From the NCBI GenBank assembly GCA_003499525.1, contig DNTB01000020.1:76842-140841 (forward strand): 64,000 bases of DNA, in the 5' to 3' direction. Each line of letters starts with the position of its first letter. Within the stretch, counting starts at the first letter, position 1. This DNA is from Flavobacteriales bacterium. Lineage in GTDB: Bacteria; Bacteroidota; Bacteroidia; Flavobacteriales_G; Salibacteraceae. Made by a program: the position numbers and the translations under genes. Of this stretch, positions 9,284-18,187 are shown piece after piece. The notes below the pieces were generated by a model. It did no database searches, was not told the origin of the DNA, and saw nothing but the letters and a program-made list of their open reading frames with translations.

Positions 9284-10186
9284 ATGGATACTTTTCAGGA
9301 TGTACATCTCGATTTTTCAGAGGATAGCCTTTGGGTTCTGAATCTTGCTATGGCATTCATCATGTTCGGCGTCGCTCTTAAAATGGATGTTCGCGAGTTT
9401 AAAGAAGTGGTAAGAAACCCTAAAGGCATAGTTACGGGCTTTCTCAGCCAGTTCATGTTGCTACCTGCCGTTACCTTTCTGCTCATTCTGATTGTCAAGC
9501 CGCTGCCTCCACTGGCATATGGAATGATGCTGGTTGCAGCCTGTCCGGGTGGTAATGTCTCGAACTTTTTTACTCAACTGAGCAGTGGGAATGTCACACT
9601 TTCTGTTAGCCTCACGGGTATAGCCACAATGGCAAGTATTTTCATGACCCCTACAAATTTTCGTTTTTGGACCGGGTTATATGCCAGAAAACAGCACTTC
9701 GCAGAAATAGATCTTGAATTTTGGGCGATGTTTAAAACGGTCCTGCTTCTTCTGGTGATCCCGCTGTTCCTTGGGATGGCCTTGAAAAGATTTTTACCGG
9801 AACTTACCGAAAAAATAGGTAAACCGATACGTATTCTGTCCATGCTGACTTTGGCTACCTTTATCCTTGTCGCTTTCAGCAAAGACAGTGAAATATTCAT
9901 GGAATATTATCACCATGTTGTTTGGATTGTCCTCATGCACAATGCTATAGCCTTACTGTCCGGTTATTTGTGGTCGGCAGCAATGCGACTTCCTCAACGA
10001 GATAGAAGAACAATAAGTATGGAAACGGGGATACAAAACTCCGGCTTGGCACTGGTTATCATATTTTCGTTATTTGACGGTAGTGGAGGCATGGCCATTA
10101 TTGCTGCATGGTGGGGTATATGGCACATTATCGCTGGTTTTGTATTATCATGGTTCTATCGAAAATGGGTACCCCTACCCGCATAA
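9284..10186 (+). CDS. Bile acid:sodium symporter family protein
   Basis: A 300-residue protein with about nine to ten membrane helices and the BASS-family pattern: AACPGGNVSNFFTQLSSGNVTLS (near residues 85-107) and METGIQNSGLALVI in the second repeat, which form the crossed helices and sodium sites. Bacterial members carry organic anions such as pantoate or other small acids rather than bile acids. It sits 22 bp after the permease and 8 bp before the acyltransferase, so it is part of the same run. The substrate cannot be read from the sequence. Confidence 0.88.
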   Translation: MDTFQDVHLDFSEDSLWVLNLAMAFIMFGVALKMDVREFKEVVRNPKGIVTGFLSQFMLLPAVTFLLILIVKPLPPLAYGMMLVAACPGGNVSNFFTQLSSGNVTLSVSLTGIATMASIFMTPTNFRFWTGLYARKQHFAEIDLEFWAMFKTVLLLLVIPLFLGMALKRFLPELTEKIGKPIRILSMLTLATFILVAFSKDSEIFMEYYHHVVWIVLMHNAIALLSGYLWSAAMRLPQRDRRTISMETGIQNSGLALVIIFSLFDGSGGMAIIAAWWGIWHIIAGFVLSWFYRKWVPLPA

Positions 10187-10194
10187 TCTGAAGA

Positions 10195-11304
10195 TTGGCT
10201 AAAACACTCTTTTACATCCTTCTTAGATCGTATTCAAAACTTGGGTTTTGGTTTTTCTTCGATCGCATTCAGGTGGTCATGAGAGAACCCGACGCGATGA
10301 AAGGTACCGTGATTTTTGCAGGAAATCATCAGAATTCCTTCATGGATCCGTTGGCCGTTGTTTATACTCAACCGAGAATAACTTACTTTTTAACTCGAGC
10401 AGATGTTTTTTCCAATAGAGTTGCCCGCTTCTTTTTAGACTTGCTTGCCATGCTGCCCGTGTACAGGTCGGAGAGAAACGGATTCAGATCTGTGACGAAA
10501 AATGAAGAAACTTTTGCAGTTTGCAGGAAATATCTCCTTGAAGCAAGTCATCCCATTGGCATCTATCCTGAAGCAAATCACAACCTCAAACGTTCATTGC
10601 GAAAACTATACCCGGGAGTGGCCAGGCTGGCATTTTCTACATTGGATTTGAATCCCAACCTTGATTTGAGGATTGTACCTACTGGGGTAAACTATTCGAA
10701 CCATACCTCCTTTCGAGGCGATTTGCTGGTTATATATGGTAAATCTATTAAAGTCCAGGACTACTACTCCACTTACCTGCGGGACGAGAATGAAGGTATA
10801 CAGGCCTTGCTGGACATTCTAAGAGTCAGAATGTCCGATGTGATCATAGATATTCCAGGCCAAAACAACTACGACGAGACGCATGAAAAATGGTTAGAAT
10901 CAAGGTCTGATGAATCCAATTTATATACCGATTTCAAACGCGACAAAGAATTGATATTCAATATTCTAAATGAAAAAAGAATAGTCCGTGAGAAAAGCAA
11001 ACGTGCAGAACCTTCATGGCTGTATTGGTTGTCCTTACCAGTATTGATATTCGCCAAAATCAACAATACCTTGTCCAGATATCTAGTTAATAAAATTCTG
11101 GCAAAGCTTGTTCAGGACCCCGCATTTACGGCTGCCGTAAAGTTCGTACTAGGAATCTTTTTGGTACCAATCATATTCTTTCTTCAGGCCATCTTTGTTG
11201 GATTAATTTTCGGCAGCTGGAATCTTGGATTAATTTACTTTTTCAGCATTCCTTTGCTCAACCTCTGGTACTTCAAAGTCTATGTCAAAACACCTTATGT
11301 TTAG
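10195..11304 (+). CDS. PlsC-like 1-acylglycerol-phosphate acyltransferase
   Basis: A 369-residue acyltransferase. The catalytic NHQNSFMD block (HxxxxD) lies near residue 45 and is followed by YPEANHN, the PEG-type block III variant, and later hydrophobic helices near the C-terminus. By family it acylates lysophosphatidate or a related lysolipid at the inner membrane. The start is a TTG at 10195; later ATG codons would remove the first amphipathic segment. It is longer than typical PlsC (about 240 residues) because of the C-terminal region of about 100 residues with membrane segments. Spacing is 8 bp from the symporter and 6 bp to the GT39 gene. Confidence 0.8.
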   Translation: MAKTLFYILLRSYSKLGFWFFFDRIQVVMREPDAMKGTVIFAGNHQNSFMDPLAVVYTQPRITYFLTRADVFSNRVARFFLDLLAMLPVYRSERNGFRSVTKNEETFAVCRKYLLEASHPIGIYPEANHNLKRSLRKLYPGVARLAFSTLDLNPNLDLRIVPTGVNYSNHTSFRGDLLVIYGKSIKVQDYYSTYLRDENEGIQALLDILRVRMSDVIIDIPGQNNYDETHEKWLESRSDESNLYTDFKRDKELIFNILNEKRIVREKSKRAEPSWLYWLSLPVLIFAKINNTLSRYLVNKILAKLVQDPAFTAAVKFVLGIFLVPIIFFLQAIFVGLIFGSWNLGLIYFFSIPLLNLWYFKVYVKTPYV

Positions 11305-11310
11305 AGCACG

Positions 11311-12981
11311 ATGAGCGATCTGTTTAAGGGTAGTAGTAGGTTTTATCTTTTGGGATACTTTTTGGGTTTTATGGTTCTCATGGTTGGGTTGTTTACCCCG
11401 GAACTTATGGAGGTGGATGCCAGTCAATATGCATCGATAAGCCTGGAAATGTCGCGCAACGGCAGCTACCTTCAGGTATATCATTTTGGAAATAATTACC
11501 TTGATAAACCGCCATTAATATTCTGGTTTAGTGCAATACTCATCAAATTATTCGGTGCATCACATGCGGTTTATCGATTCCCTACTTTTGTTTCTACCTT
11601 AATAGGGATTTACGCGACTTATAAATTAGGGCGGAGACTCTATGATAAAGAAACAGGCTTACTGGCAGGTTTATTCTTGCTCACCTCACAAGCCTTTATT
11701 CTCCATAATCATGATGTACGCACAGATACTTTACTGACCAACTTCGTGATCTTCGCTATATGGCAATGGAAGATATACTTAGATGATCGGAAATGGCTCA
11801 ATTTCATAGGAACTTTTACTGGCATAGCATTGGCCATGCTTACCAAAGGGCCCATCGGCATTATGGTTCCTGTTCTTGCTATCGGATCGCAACTGCTTTA
11901 CGAGCGAAACTGGAAAATGATATTCAACCCCCGTTGGTTCCTCGGTGTACTTTGGGTACTGGTTCTCCTTTCTCCAATGTTATGGGGCCTTTATTATCAA
12001 TTTGATGCTAATCCTGAAGCTGAGGTAAATCAGCGGGTTGGGGTATCGGGTCTTCGGTTCTATTTCTGGGAGCAAAGTTTCGGTAGACTGACCGGTGAGA
12101 ATGTATGGAAAGATGATTCGAGCTATTTCTTTTTTATCCACAACTATTTATGGGAATTTATGCCCTGGGCTTTTTTAGGTTTGGGGGGGCTTTGGTTGAG
12201 GTTCAAATCCGCCTTTTTATCGAAGTTCAGAGTGGAAAAAGCAGAGGTTATTACTATTGGAGGGTTCATTTTGCCTTTTATTGCCCTGAGTACATCGCAC
12301 TACAAACTCCCTCACTACATTCTTATCATTATGCCGTTAGCAGCGATCATGGCGTCAAACTTCACACTCTACCTCATTACAAAGAAGGATCATGTTCTGA
12401 GAAACTGGTCTGTTTTTCAACTTGTCTTCGCAATTTTAGTTTGGTTTATCGGTATCGCGATAATGACTCGTGTTTTCGAGGCATCCTTTTTTTGGTGGGC
12501 CCTCTTTTTTGTGGCGTTGGTACTCATTGTTTTTAGTTATGCAAGTGAGCTCCGACTCAAATTGGTAGTGCCATCTCTTATTGCAATTGTTGCACTGAAT
12601 TTCTTTCTCAATGGTTTCTTTTATCCCAGGATAAATGAATATCAGGTTGGTTCAGTACTCGCCGAATACGTATTAGATAAAGACATCGAAATTGATGATA
12701 TGGTGCTATTCAGGCAACATTATCACAATTTGAATTTTTACAGTGGTAGGTACTACTATTGGGTGCCTGTTGAGATTATCAGGGATACTCCAGTACCCTT
12801 TGAATATGTATTTACCAATGAAGAAGGCCTGAATATCATGCAGGAATACCACCTGCCCTATGAAATAGATACCGTATTCTACAATTTTCCCAATACTGAA
12901 TTGAGCATTGAGTTTTTAAATAAGGAAACTCGTCATAACGTCTTGCAGGAAAACTATCTTATGAGATATCGCGGTAATTAA
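11311..12981 (+). CDS. GT39-type glycosyltransferase (ArnT-like)
   Basis: A 556-residue multi-pass membrane protein of the PMT/ArnT superfamily. Such enzymes use polyprenyl-phosphate-linked sugars to glycosylate lipids or proteins on the outer face of the inner membrane. The first loop has EVDASQYASIS (acidic residue Asp36), as in the catalytic loop of ArnT, and DKPPLIFW follows, also typical. About eleven to twelve hydrophobic helices precede a C-terminal soluble domain of about 110 residues. It ends the thioesterase-to-GT39 run and converges on the S46 peptidase gene; the two stop codons share the four bases at 12978-12981. Confidence 0.85.
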   Translation: MSDLFKGSSRFYLLGYFLGFMVLMVGLFTPELMEVDASQYASISLEMSRNGSYLQVYHFGNNYLDKPPLIFWFSAILIKLFGASHAVYRFPTFVSTLIGIYATYKLGRRLYDKETGLLAGLFLLTSQAFILHNHDVRTDTLLTNFVIFAIWQWKIYLDDRKWLNFIGTFTGIALAMLTKGPIGIMVPVLAIGSQLLYERNWKMIFNPRWFLGVLWVLVLLSPMLWGLYYQFDANPEAEVNQRVGVSGLRFYFWEQSFGRLTGENVWKDDSSYFFFIHNYLWEFMPWAFLGLGGLWLRFKSAFLSKFRVEKAEVITIGGFILPFIALSTSHYKLPHYILIIMPLAAIMASNFTLYLITKKDHVLRNWSVFQLVFAILVWFIGIAIMTRVFEASFFWWALFFVALVLIVFSYASELRLKLVVPSLIAIVALNFFLNGFFYPRINEYQVGSVLAEYVLDKDIEIDDMVLFRQHYHNLNFYSGRYYYWVPVEIIRDTPVPFEYVFTNEEGLNIMQEYHLPYEIDTVFYNFPNTELSIEFLNKETRHNVLQENYLMRYRGN

Positions 12982-15113
12982 TTTTTTACGATTTCCATTT
13001 CTTCGATAAGGTGGTCTGCCCCGGCATATTTATCAATGATGAAAAGGATATAGCGTACATCTACCATAATATTCCGACAAATTCCACGATCGTAGTTGAT
13101 ATCACTCATGGTTGTTTCCCAGGTTCGATCAAAGTTTAATCCAACAAGATTTCCTTCTGCATTCAATGCAGGACTACCTGAATTACCTCCGGAGGTATGA
13201 TTCGAGCCAATGTAACAAACTGGCATTGAGCCGTCCTTACGGGTATAATCCCCATAGTCTCTAGACTGATATAGTTCTACTAACTTCTTTGGTAATTTGT
13301 ACTCATACGAAGTTGAGTCCATTTTCTGAATGACCCCTTCCAGAGTTGTATAATAGCCATACTCGACCGCATCACCTGGGTTATAACCTTCAACCTTGCC
13401 ATACGTTACCCGAATCGAAAAATTCGCATCGGGATAATAGTGCTTGGCATCGGGCATTACCTCCATCAAGGCATGCATATAGGTCCTTCTCAAGCTGTCG
13501 ATAGAACCATTCAGATCATTATATCGAGGTTGTACCTGGTTCTTGTAGTTCTTCAGTATATCATCCGAAACAAGAAATGCCGGATCATTTCCTATCTTTT
13601 TTATAGCTTTTTTTCGACTCATGGCTAACAGCTTATCTACACCAGCTTGACTCGCAAATAGAGAATTCTTGAATAAATCATGAATCTCATCTTCATATAA
13701 TTCTTTGACCGTTGAAGAAACCATAACATCATCTTGATTTTTTATGTACTGTGGGGTCATTACCTGCATCAATTGAGCATCAACCCCTGCATTATAGTCC
13801 TTAAAGTACTTGACCATACCCCGCGCAATTTTGTCCTTTTGAGACGCCCATTCTTCATTTGAAAGTTCTTCATTCAGTAAGGGTTTGAACCTTTGTGCAA
13901 AGCGCAATATTTCTGGGCCGTAGTAATAGTACTCTATGAGCATGCCTCTGGCCATCTCATAGGGTTTGTATTCATCATAAGTTTTCCGGTAGTCTTCTAA
14001 AAGAGATCCATATAATTCTTGCTTTTCAGGATCCTCTGCTAATGAACGGGCAAAATTCTCTTCCCATTCCAGTTTTTTATCGACTGCATCGGTTCTTTTC
14101 AATCCCCAGACCTGACCTTTCCACTTTTTCCAGGCATTGGATATTCTGGACTGTTTTGAGGCATATTGAAGGTTGATCATTTTGTTTTCACGCATGGCCT
14201 TATTAATAACGGACAGGGATTTGTCCCGCATCGATATTCGGGCTGGGTTGGATTTTTCGACTAAATAGTCCACCGCAAACGACGGCAAATACTCATCTGT
14301 ACGATAGGGAAATCCGTAAACCATGCTGAAGTCTCCTTCTTTAACTCCTCTTAGGTCTACCTTGAGATGATGAACAGGTCTGTAAGGTCTGTTGGCCGTA
14401 TCAAAAGGAGCTGGTTCGTTATCACTGGAAGCGTAAATTCTAAAGAGCGAAAAATCGGCATTGTGCCTTGGCCAAACCCAGTTGTCGGTATCAAAACCGT
14501 ATTTGCCTATTGAAGAAGGGGGTGCACCCACCAATCTGATATCTTCAAACTTCTCTGTGAAATACATGAAGTATTGATTTCCGTGGTAAAACGGTTTGAT
14601 ATCAATGTCAAATTCCTGACTTTTCATCAATGTATCTCGAATACTGTCTATTCGAAATTGAACCCTTTCTACCCTTTCCTGCTCAGGGGTATCAAGCTCA
14701 ATGTCCTTCAAGACTATATCGCTTATATCTTCAATTCTTCGTATAAATGTTACCGAGGCTGATTTATTTGGCAGTTCCTTTTCAAATGATTCTGCCCAAA
14801 ACCCGTGCTCAAGCAGATCATTTTCCATTGTACTGTGCGATTGTATCATGCCATATCCGCAATGATGGTTGGTTAGAATCAACCCCTGATCTGAAATGAC
14901 CTCAGCAGTGCAGCCCCCATTAAACAGGCAAATGGCATCATTGATACTCGGTTTATTGGCATGATAAAGATCCTCTGCGGAAATTTTCATACCCAGGTTG
15001 ATCATATCTGCTTCATTGTACTGCTTGATCAATAAAGGTATCCACATCCCTTCTTTAGAGTGTGTTGATAATGAGACGATTACAATAGCTAAAAGAAACA
15101 ATCCTTTCTTCAT
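12978..15113 (-). CDS. S46 dipeptidyl-peptidase, DPP11-like
   Basis: A 711-residue secreted serine exopeptidase of family S46, which removes dipeptides from periplasmic oligopeptides. The start at 15113 gives a signal peptide (MKKGLFLLAI...). The catalytic His lies in TNHHCGYG (83-84) and the Ser in GGNSGSPA (Ser645). In this family the residue 18 positions after the Ser sets P1 choice: Gly in DPP7 (hydrophobic) and Arg in DPP11 (Asp/Glu). Here that position reads NFDRTWE, Arg663, so acidic P1 specificity is predicted. Upstream in-frame codons back to 15263 would add residues not typical of the family. It shares its stop bases with the convergent GT39 gene. Confidence 0.9.
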   Translation of the reverse strand: MKKGLFLLAIVIVSLSTHSKEGMWIPLLIKQYNEADMINLGMKISAEDLYHANKPSINDAICLFNGGCTAEVISDQGLILTNHHCGYGMIQSHSTMENDLLEHGFWAESFEKELPNKSASVTFIRRIEDISDIVLKDIELDTPEQERVERVQFRIDSIRDTLMKSQEFDIDIKPFYHGNQYFMYFTEKFEDIRLVGAPPSSIGKYGFDTDNWVWPRHNADFSLFRIYASSDNEPAPFDTANRPYRPVHHLKVDLRGVKEGDFSMVYGFPYRTDEYLPSFAVDYLVEKSNPARISMRDKSLSVINKAMRENKMINLQYASKQSRISNAWKKWKGQVWGLKRTDAVDKKLEWEENFARSLAEDPEKQELYGSLLEDYRKTYDEYKPYEMARGMLIEYYYYGPEILRFAQRFKPLLNEELSNEEWASQKDKIARGMVKYFKDYNAGVDAQLMQVMTPQYIKNQDDVMVSSTVKELYEDEIHDLFKNSLFASQAGVDKLLAMSRKKAIKKIGNDPAFLVSDDILKNYKNQVQPRYNDLNGSIDSLRRTYMHALMEVMPDAKHYYPDANFSIRVTYGKVEGYNPGDAVEYGYYTTLEGVIQKMDSTSYEYKLPKKLVELYQSRDYGDYTRKDGSMPVCYIGSNHTSGGNSGSPALNAEGNLVGLNFDRTWETTMSDINYDRGICRNIMVDVRYILFIIDKYAGADHLIEEMEIVKN

Positions 15114-15169
15114 ACCCTGTGTTTTTAGTTCGACGAAACTAAATAAATTGAGAAATGAACTACCCGGGA

Positions 15170-15200
15170 TTGATATGGGTTCATTGGATGCATAAATTTG
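15170..15200 (+). promoter_or_regulatory. Promoter: TTG, 20 bp, TAAATTTG
   Basis: A -33 TTG (15170-15172) and a -7 TAAATTTG (15193-15200) are spaced by 20 bp, close to the Bacteroidota consensus. The ATG of the 190-residue orphan follows only 4 bp later (15205). Confidence 0.65.
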
Positions 15201-15204
15201 AGCC

Positions 15205-15777
15205 ATGCATGACATAGAACCGCACTGGAATTGGAGGAATACGTATTGTGCTGAAGAGGACAAAATTTCGCCATTCTATGGTCGCGAATACAGTGAGTTT
15301 GAATTTACTGACAGCATTTACGACCATGTGATTCATCCGCAATGGGATAATATTGGGTCGTCCACCCTTTTTATCAAACTCCTGTTTGCTGACTATCATG
15401 AGGGTAGTTGCATTATGGAGCTCATAGGTGAATGGAATGATTTGCTCTACAACGACATCATGATCCTGAAGCGAAACATTATTGATCATCTGCTGGATGA
15501 AGGCATAAACAAATTTGTACTCATTGGAGAAAATGTTTTGAATTTTCATAGCTCTGATGATTCATACTATGAAGAGTGGTTTGATGACGTGGAAGAAGGT
15601 TGGATAGCGCTTATTAACTTCCGAGACCACGTTCTTGCAGACATGGAAGAAGCTCAAATCGATCACTTCTTCGTCATGGGTGGAAAACTGAATGCCCAGA
15701 AATGGAGAGTATTACAGCCTGATCAACTCTTAAAGGCAGTTGAAAATCAGGTGATGCGGAGAATTTCGCTAATCTAA
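15205..15777 (+). CDS. Conserved hypothetical protein, Bacteroidota orphan family
   Basis: A 190-residue acidic, soluble protein without signal peptide or membrane segment. It starts MHDIEPHWNW and is rich in Trp, Tyr, Asp and Glu, with FYGREYSEFEF, HPQWDNIGSSTLF and ELIGEWNDLLYND blocks that I recognise as conserved among Bacteroidota proteins of unknown function. No catalytic motif is visible. An own promoter lies directly upstream. It is divergent from the S46 gene and converges on the D15-type gene, the two stops sharing four bases (15774-15777). Function unknown. Confidence 0.8.
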   Translation: MHDIEPHWNWRNTYCAEEDKISPFYGREYSEFEFTDSIYDHVIHPQWDNIGSSTLFIKLLFADYHEGSCIMELIGEWNDLLYNDIMILKRNIIDHLLDEGINKFVLIGENVLNFHSSDDSYYEEWFDDVEEGWIALINFRDHVLADMEEAQIDHFFVMGGKLNAQKWRVLQPDQLLKAVENQVMRRISLI

Positions 15778-16907
15778 AAAGCTTCGCCAAGCGCAAAGTA
15801 AAAACCAAATGTATCTGGACCAAAGCCAACATCTACTCGCAAGAAGAATCTGTCTTGTGGCCGGGTACTAAACCGCAAACCACCTCCTGTTGTCCATTTC
15901 AAATGCCGGGTGATATCGCCAAAATCCTGCCCTACTCCACCAATACTGCCGAAAACAGCAGCAGCGAAGTACTTGTAAAAAACAGGACTGCGATATTCGC
16001 CCTGAATGGCCATAAGGTTGTTATCCCGATAAACTCCGCGCTGATAACCCCTCATAATTTCATTTCCCCCCAACTGGGCCGTGAGATTAAAAGGAGGAGT
16101 TCCGGTGTGTCCTTCATATATTCCCTGAAATGCCAGAACATATTGGGCATTTACTTTGAAATACTTACGCGCATCGATCGTCCATTTCACATCGGTGTAG
16201 CTGCTTCCTGTAGCTGAACCCATACCAACAAAACCAACATCTACAAACCACCCTTCATGTGCTGATAGCACATGGTCTCTGCTATCATAGTTAGCCCCCA
16301 AACCTATTCCGGATTGTATGCTGCCGCCGCTGCCGGGCACTTTCCCACCGCTTAACTGACCATCAGGATCGGTTTTGGTGATGTTCGTGTTTTGAAATTC
16401 ATACTTGATACCGGCATAGAGATTGGGTTTCCATTTTCTATAGGCACTCAGAAAGAATCTGGGAAAAGAAGCGGAATATTCTTCTTTTCGGTTGCTTGGA
16501 GGATTGTTTCCTATTCCCCAGAAGAAATACGGGAATAGCCAGTAACCGATCTCCCCTCTAAAAACATAGTTTTCAACGGACAAAACCTGATATCTGGCAG
16601 ACAGAATAAGCTGGCGATTAAACGTGTACAATGCTATGGGTGAAATATTAGAATAAGCCATAGCTGAATCAGACCGGTCGAGCTTGAATTTATACATTCC
16701 TACCGCTCCAACTCCAAGGCTGGTTTCCGGAGTATACGACACCGCCGGTATGATCTGAAGTGTATTAACCTTATTCTGTTTGCGTTGATTGCGCTCCCAT
16801 CTGCGTTGGAGTTTTCGCACCTTGTTCTCAATCATGTCTTCTTGCGCGAAGGATTGATACACGGTTATATATAGTAAAACGAAAAGTAAAAACCGGAGAA
16901 AACTCAA
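15774..16907 (-). CDS. BamA/TamA-family (D15) outer-membrane barrel protein
   Basis: A 377-residue protein with a signal peptide (MSFLRFLLFV..., cleavage near QSFA-Q) and an Omp85-type beta-barrel: repeated amphipathic strands, GGNEIMRGY and GGGLRF segments and a C-terminal Phe. No POTRA repeats are seen, only a short Arg/Lys/Gln-rich linker after the signal, so it is a barrel-only member rather than BamA itself. A TTG at 16907 is the start; no ATG lies before the signal peptide. A -7 promoter box lies 7 bp upstream. Related barrel-only proteins of Bacteroidota have no assigned substrate. Confidence 0.82.
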   Translation of the reverse strand: MSFLRFLLFVLLYITVYQSFAQEDMIENKVRKLQRRWERNQRKQNKVNTLQIIPAVSYTPETSLGVGAVGMYKFKLDRSDSAMAYSNISPIALYTFNRQLILSARYQVLSVENYVFRGEIGYWLFPYFFWGIGNNPPSNRKEEYSASFPRFFLSAYRKWKPNLYAGIKYEFQNTNITKTDPDGQLSGGKVPGSGGSIQSGIGLGANYDSRDHVLSAHEGWFVDVGFVGMGSATGSSYTDVKWTIDARKYFKVNAQYVLAFQGIYEGHTGTPPFNLTAQLGGNEIMRGYQRGVYRDNNLMAIQGEYRSPVFYKYFAAAVFGSIGGVGQDFGDITRHLKWTTGGGLRFSTRPQDRFFLRVDVGFGPDTFGFYFALGEAF

Positions 16908-16914
16908 AGCGCTG

Positions 16915-16942
16915 CAAAAATAGCAGGGATTTTATGCCCAAA
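16915..16942 (-). promoter_or_regulatory. Promoter for D15-type gene: TTTG, 16 bp, TATTTTTG
   Basis: On the minus strand a TTTG (16939-16942) precedes TATTTTTG (16915-16922) by 16 bp. The TTG start codon of the barrel gene lies 7 bp after the box, so the transcript should be almost leaderless. The -33 sits inside the mnmD 3' end. Confidence 0.5.
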
Positions 16943-17603
16943 GCACCTCTGGTTTTCTGGCTCTGAGCATTTCTCTTTTGCCGGGAGGTCCCGGAATTCT
17001 TTCCACTTCAAAACCAGCTTGAACGAGGTTTCTTCTCACCTGACCTTTTGCAGAATAAGTCACCAAAATACCTCCAGTTTTAAGAAACTGCAGTATTCGA
17101 GAAAAAATGGAAACCGTCCAAAGCTCCGGTTGTGCTTCAGGACTAAAAGCATCGAAGAAAACAACATCAAATCGGCATGGAGTCTGAAAATCTTCAAACA
17201 GAATTTCCACCTTTCTAAAACTAAAATGATGATCGAGAACAACAGTTTCATTCCAGGAAAGCTCATGCAGCTTCATTGCCATATTCCGCTGTTCACCTTT
17301 CAGGTTAGACGTCCATGCCTCAATAGTATCATCAGAAATTGGATAAGCCTCCAAGCCGGTATAATGGACTATTTTCTGAGTTTCTTTCCCATAAATCCAC
17401 GATAACATTGCATTGAGCCCTGTACCGTATCCAAATTCAAGAATATCGATCTCCATTGCGTTGAAAGTCTTAAGCCCGGCTTCAATGAAGACATGTAACG
17501 ATTCAGAGACCGCACCGTGCAAGCTATGGTAATGCTGATCAAACTCTGGAGAGTAGAGTGTTTGACTACCGTCTGATGTAGTAACTATTTGATTCTCTTT
17601 CAC
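16932..17603 (-). CDS. mnmD: tRNA 5-methylaminomethyl-2-thiouridine methyltransferase MnmD
   Basis: A 223-residue SAM-dependent methyltransferase that finishes mnm5s2U34 in tRNAs for Glu, Gln and Lys. Motif I is ILEFGYGTGLNA (54-65), and DVVFFDAFSPEAQPELW gives the catalytic loop seen in the methyltransferase half of E. coli MnmC. The FAD oxidase half of MnmC is absent, as in stand-alone MnmD. The N-terminal TTSDGSQTLYSPEFDQHYHS block is characteristic. Its start overlaps the acpH stop by 4 bp, so it is coupled to acpH and the 68-residue orphan. Confidence 0.92.
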   Translation of the reverse strand: MKENQIVTTSDGSQTLYSPEFDQHYHSLHGAVSESLHVFIEAGLKTFNAMEIDILEFGYGTGLNAMLSWIYGKETQKIVHYTGLEAYPISDDTIEAWTSNLKGEQRNMAMKLHELSWNETVVLDHHFSFRKVEILFEDFQTPCRFDVVFFDAFSPEAQPELWTVSIFSRILQFLKTGGILVTYSAKGQVRRNLVQAGFEVERIPGPPGKREMLRARKPEVLWA

Positions 17604-18187
17604 CTAACTGTTTTAATAAACTCCTTGCATTCCAGCACAAGTTCGGGAAAAAAAATGCGAAAATCATTCTCAATTACTTCAAGGTATTGTACTAAAAGTT
17701 CAGGGGCCAGCTCCATTCTTGAATTGAACGATGCTCTTCTGGACATCCCTTGAAATACCAATGAAATACCTTCAATGAATTGATAATTATAAAGAATATC
17801 ATTGGTGAGCATATAATGGTAAAACCTCAGAGCCCGCCCAGGCATTAAATCCACCCTATCAGTCAACACCTGATACATCGAGTCGGCAAAAAACCGAAGA
17901 TTAGCTTTTTGATATTCCGTCCACTCCTTGGCCAGAATATGATCATAGTATACGTCAATTACAACCCCTGAATAACGTCCGAATTCAGATTTAACGGTAT
18001 TAACTGAGTTCCTTACTTGGGGGTGTTGATCGGTGAACCGATCAATAAATCGGTGAAGTTCCAGACCCATAGCAGCGCTTCCAGAGAGATCTTTGATTTC
18101 ATTTCCCTTAAGAAAATCTCCGAGGAAATTTCCGAAGATTACCTCTTCATCGCTCCCCGACAAAAGAAAGTGTGCCAGAAAATTCAA
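17600..18187 (-). CDS. Acyl-carrier-protein phosphodiesterase (AcpH/DUF479)
   Basis: A 195-residue HD-like protein of the AcpH family, which in E. coli removes 4'-phosphopantetheine from ACP. Seen features are MNFLAHFLLSG, GNFLGDFLKG, LHRFIDRFTDQHP (near residues 44-57) and VVIDVYYDHILA; the His/Asp residues of these blocks are the presumed metal ligands. Length is normal for the family. It overlaps the 68-residue orphan upstream and mnmD downstream by 4 bp each, so all three share a transcript from the promoter at 18407-18437. Confidence 0.88.
   Translation of the reverse strand: MNFLAHFLLSGSDEEVIFGNFLGDFLKGNEIKDLSGSAAMGLELHRFIDRFTDQHPQVRNSVNTVKSEFGRYSGVVIDVYYDHILAKEWTEYQKANLRFFADSMYQVLTDRVDLMPGRALRFYHYMLTNDILYNYQFIEGISLVFQGMSRRASFNSRMELAPELLVQYLEVIENDFRIFFPELVLECKEFIKTVR

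Noticed and set aside
12150..12536. Plus-strand ORF of 128 residues
   Set aside because: It lies entirely within the GT39 gene in another frame, with no domain or promoter of its own.
15114..15263. Extended N-terminus for the S46 peptidase
   Set aside because: It adds 50 residues before a clean signal peptide and overlaps the start of the divergent gene at 15205.
15181..15549. Minus-strand ORF of 122 residues opposite the 190-aa orphan
   Set aside because: Antisense shadow. The plus-strand frame has the promoter and conserved sequence blocks.
17019..17405. Plus-strand ORF of 128 residues opposite mnmD
   Set aside because: Antisense to a clear MnmD gene, with no recognisable protein features.
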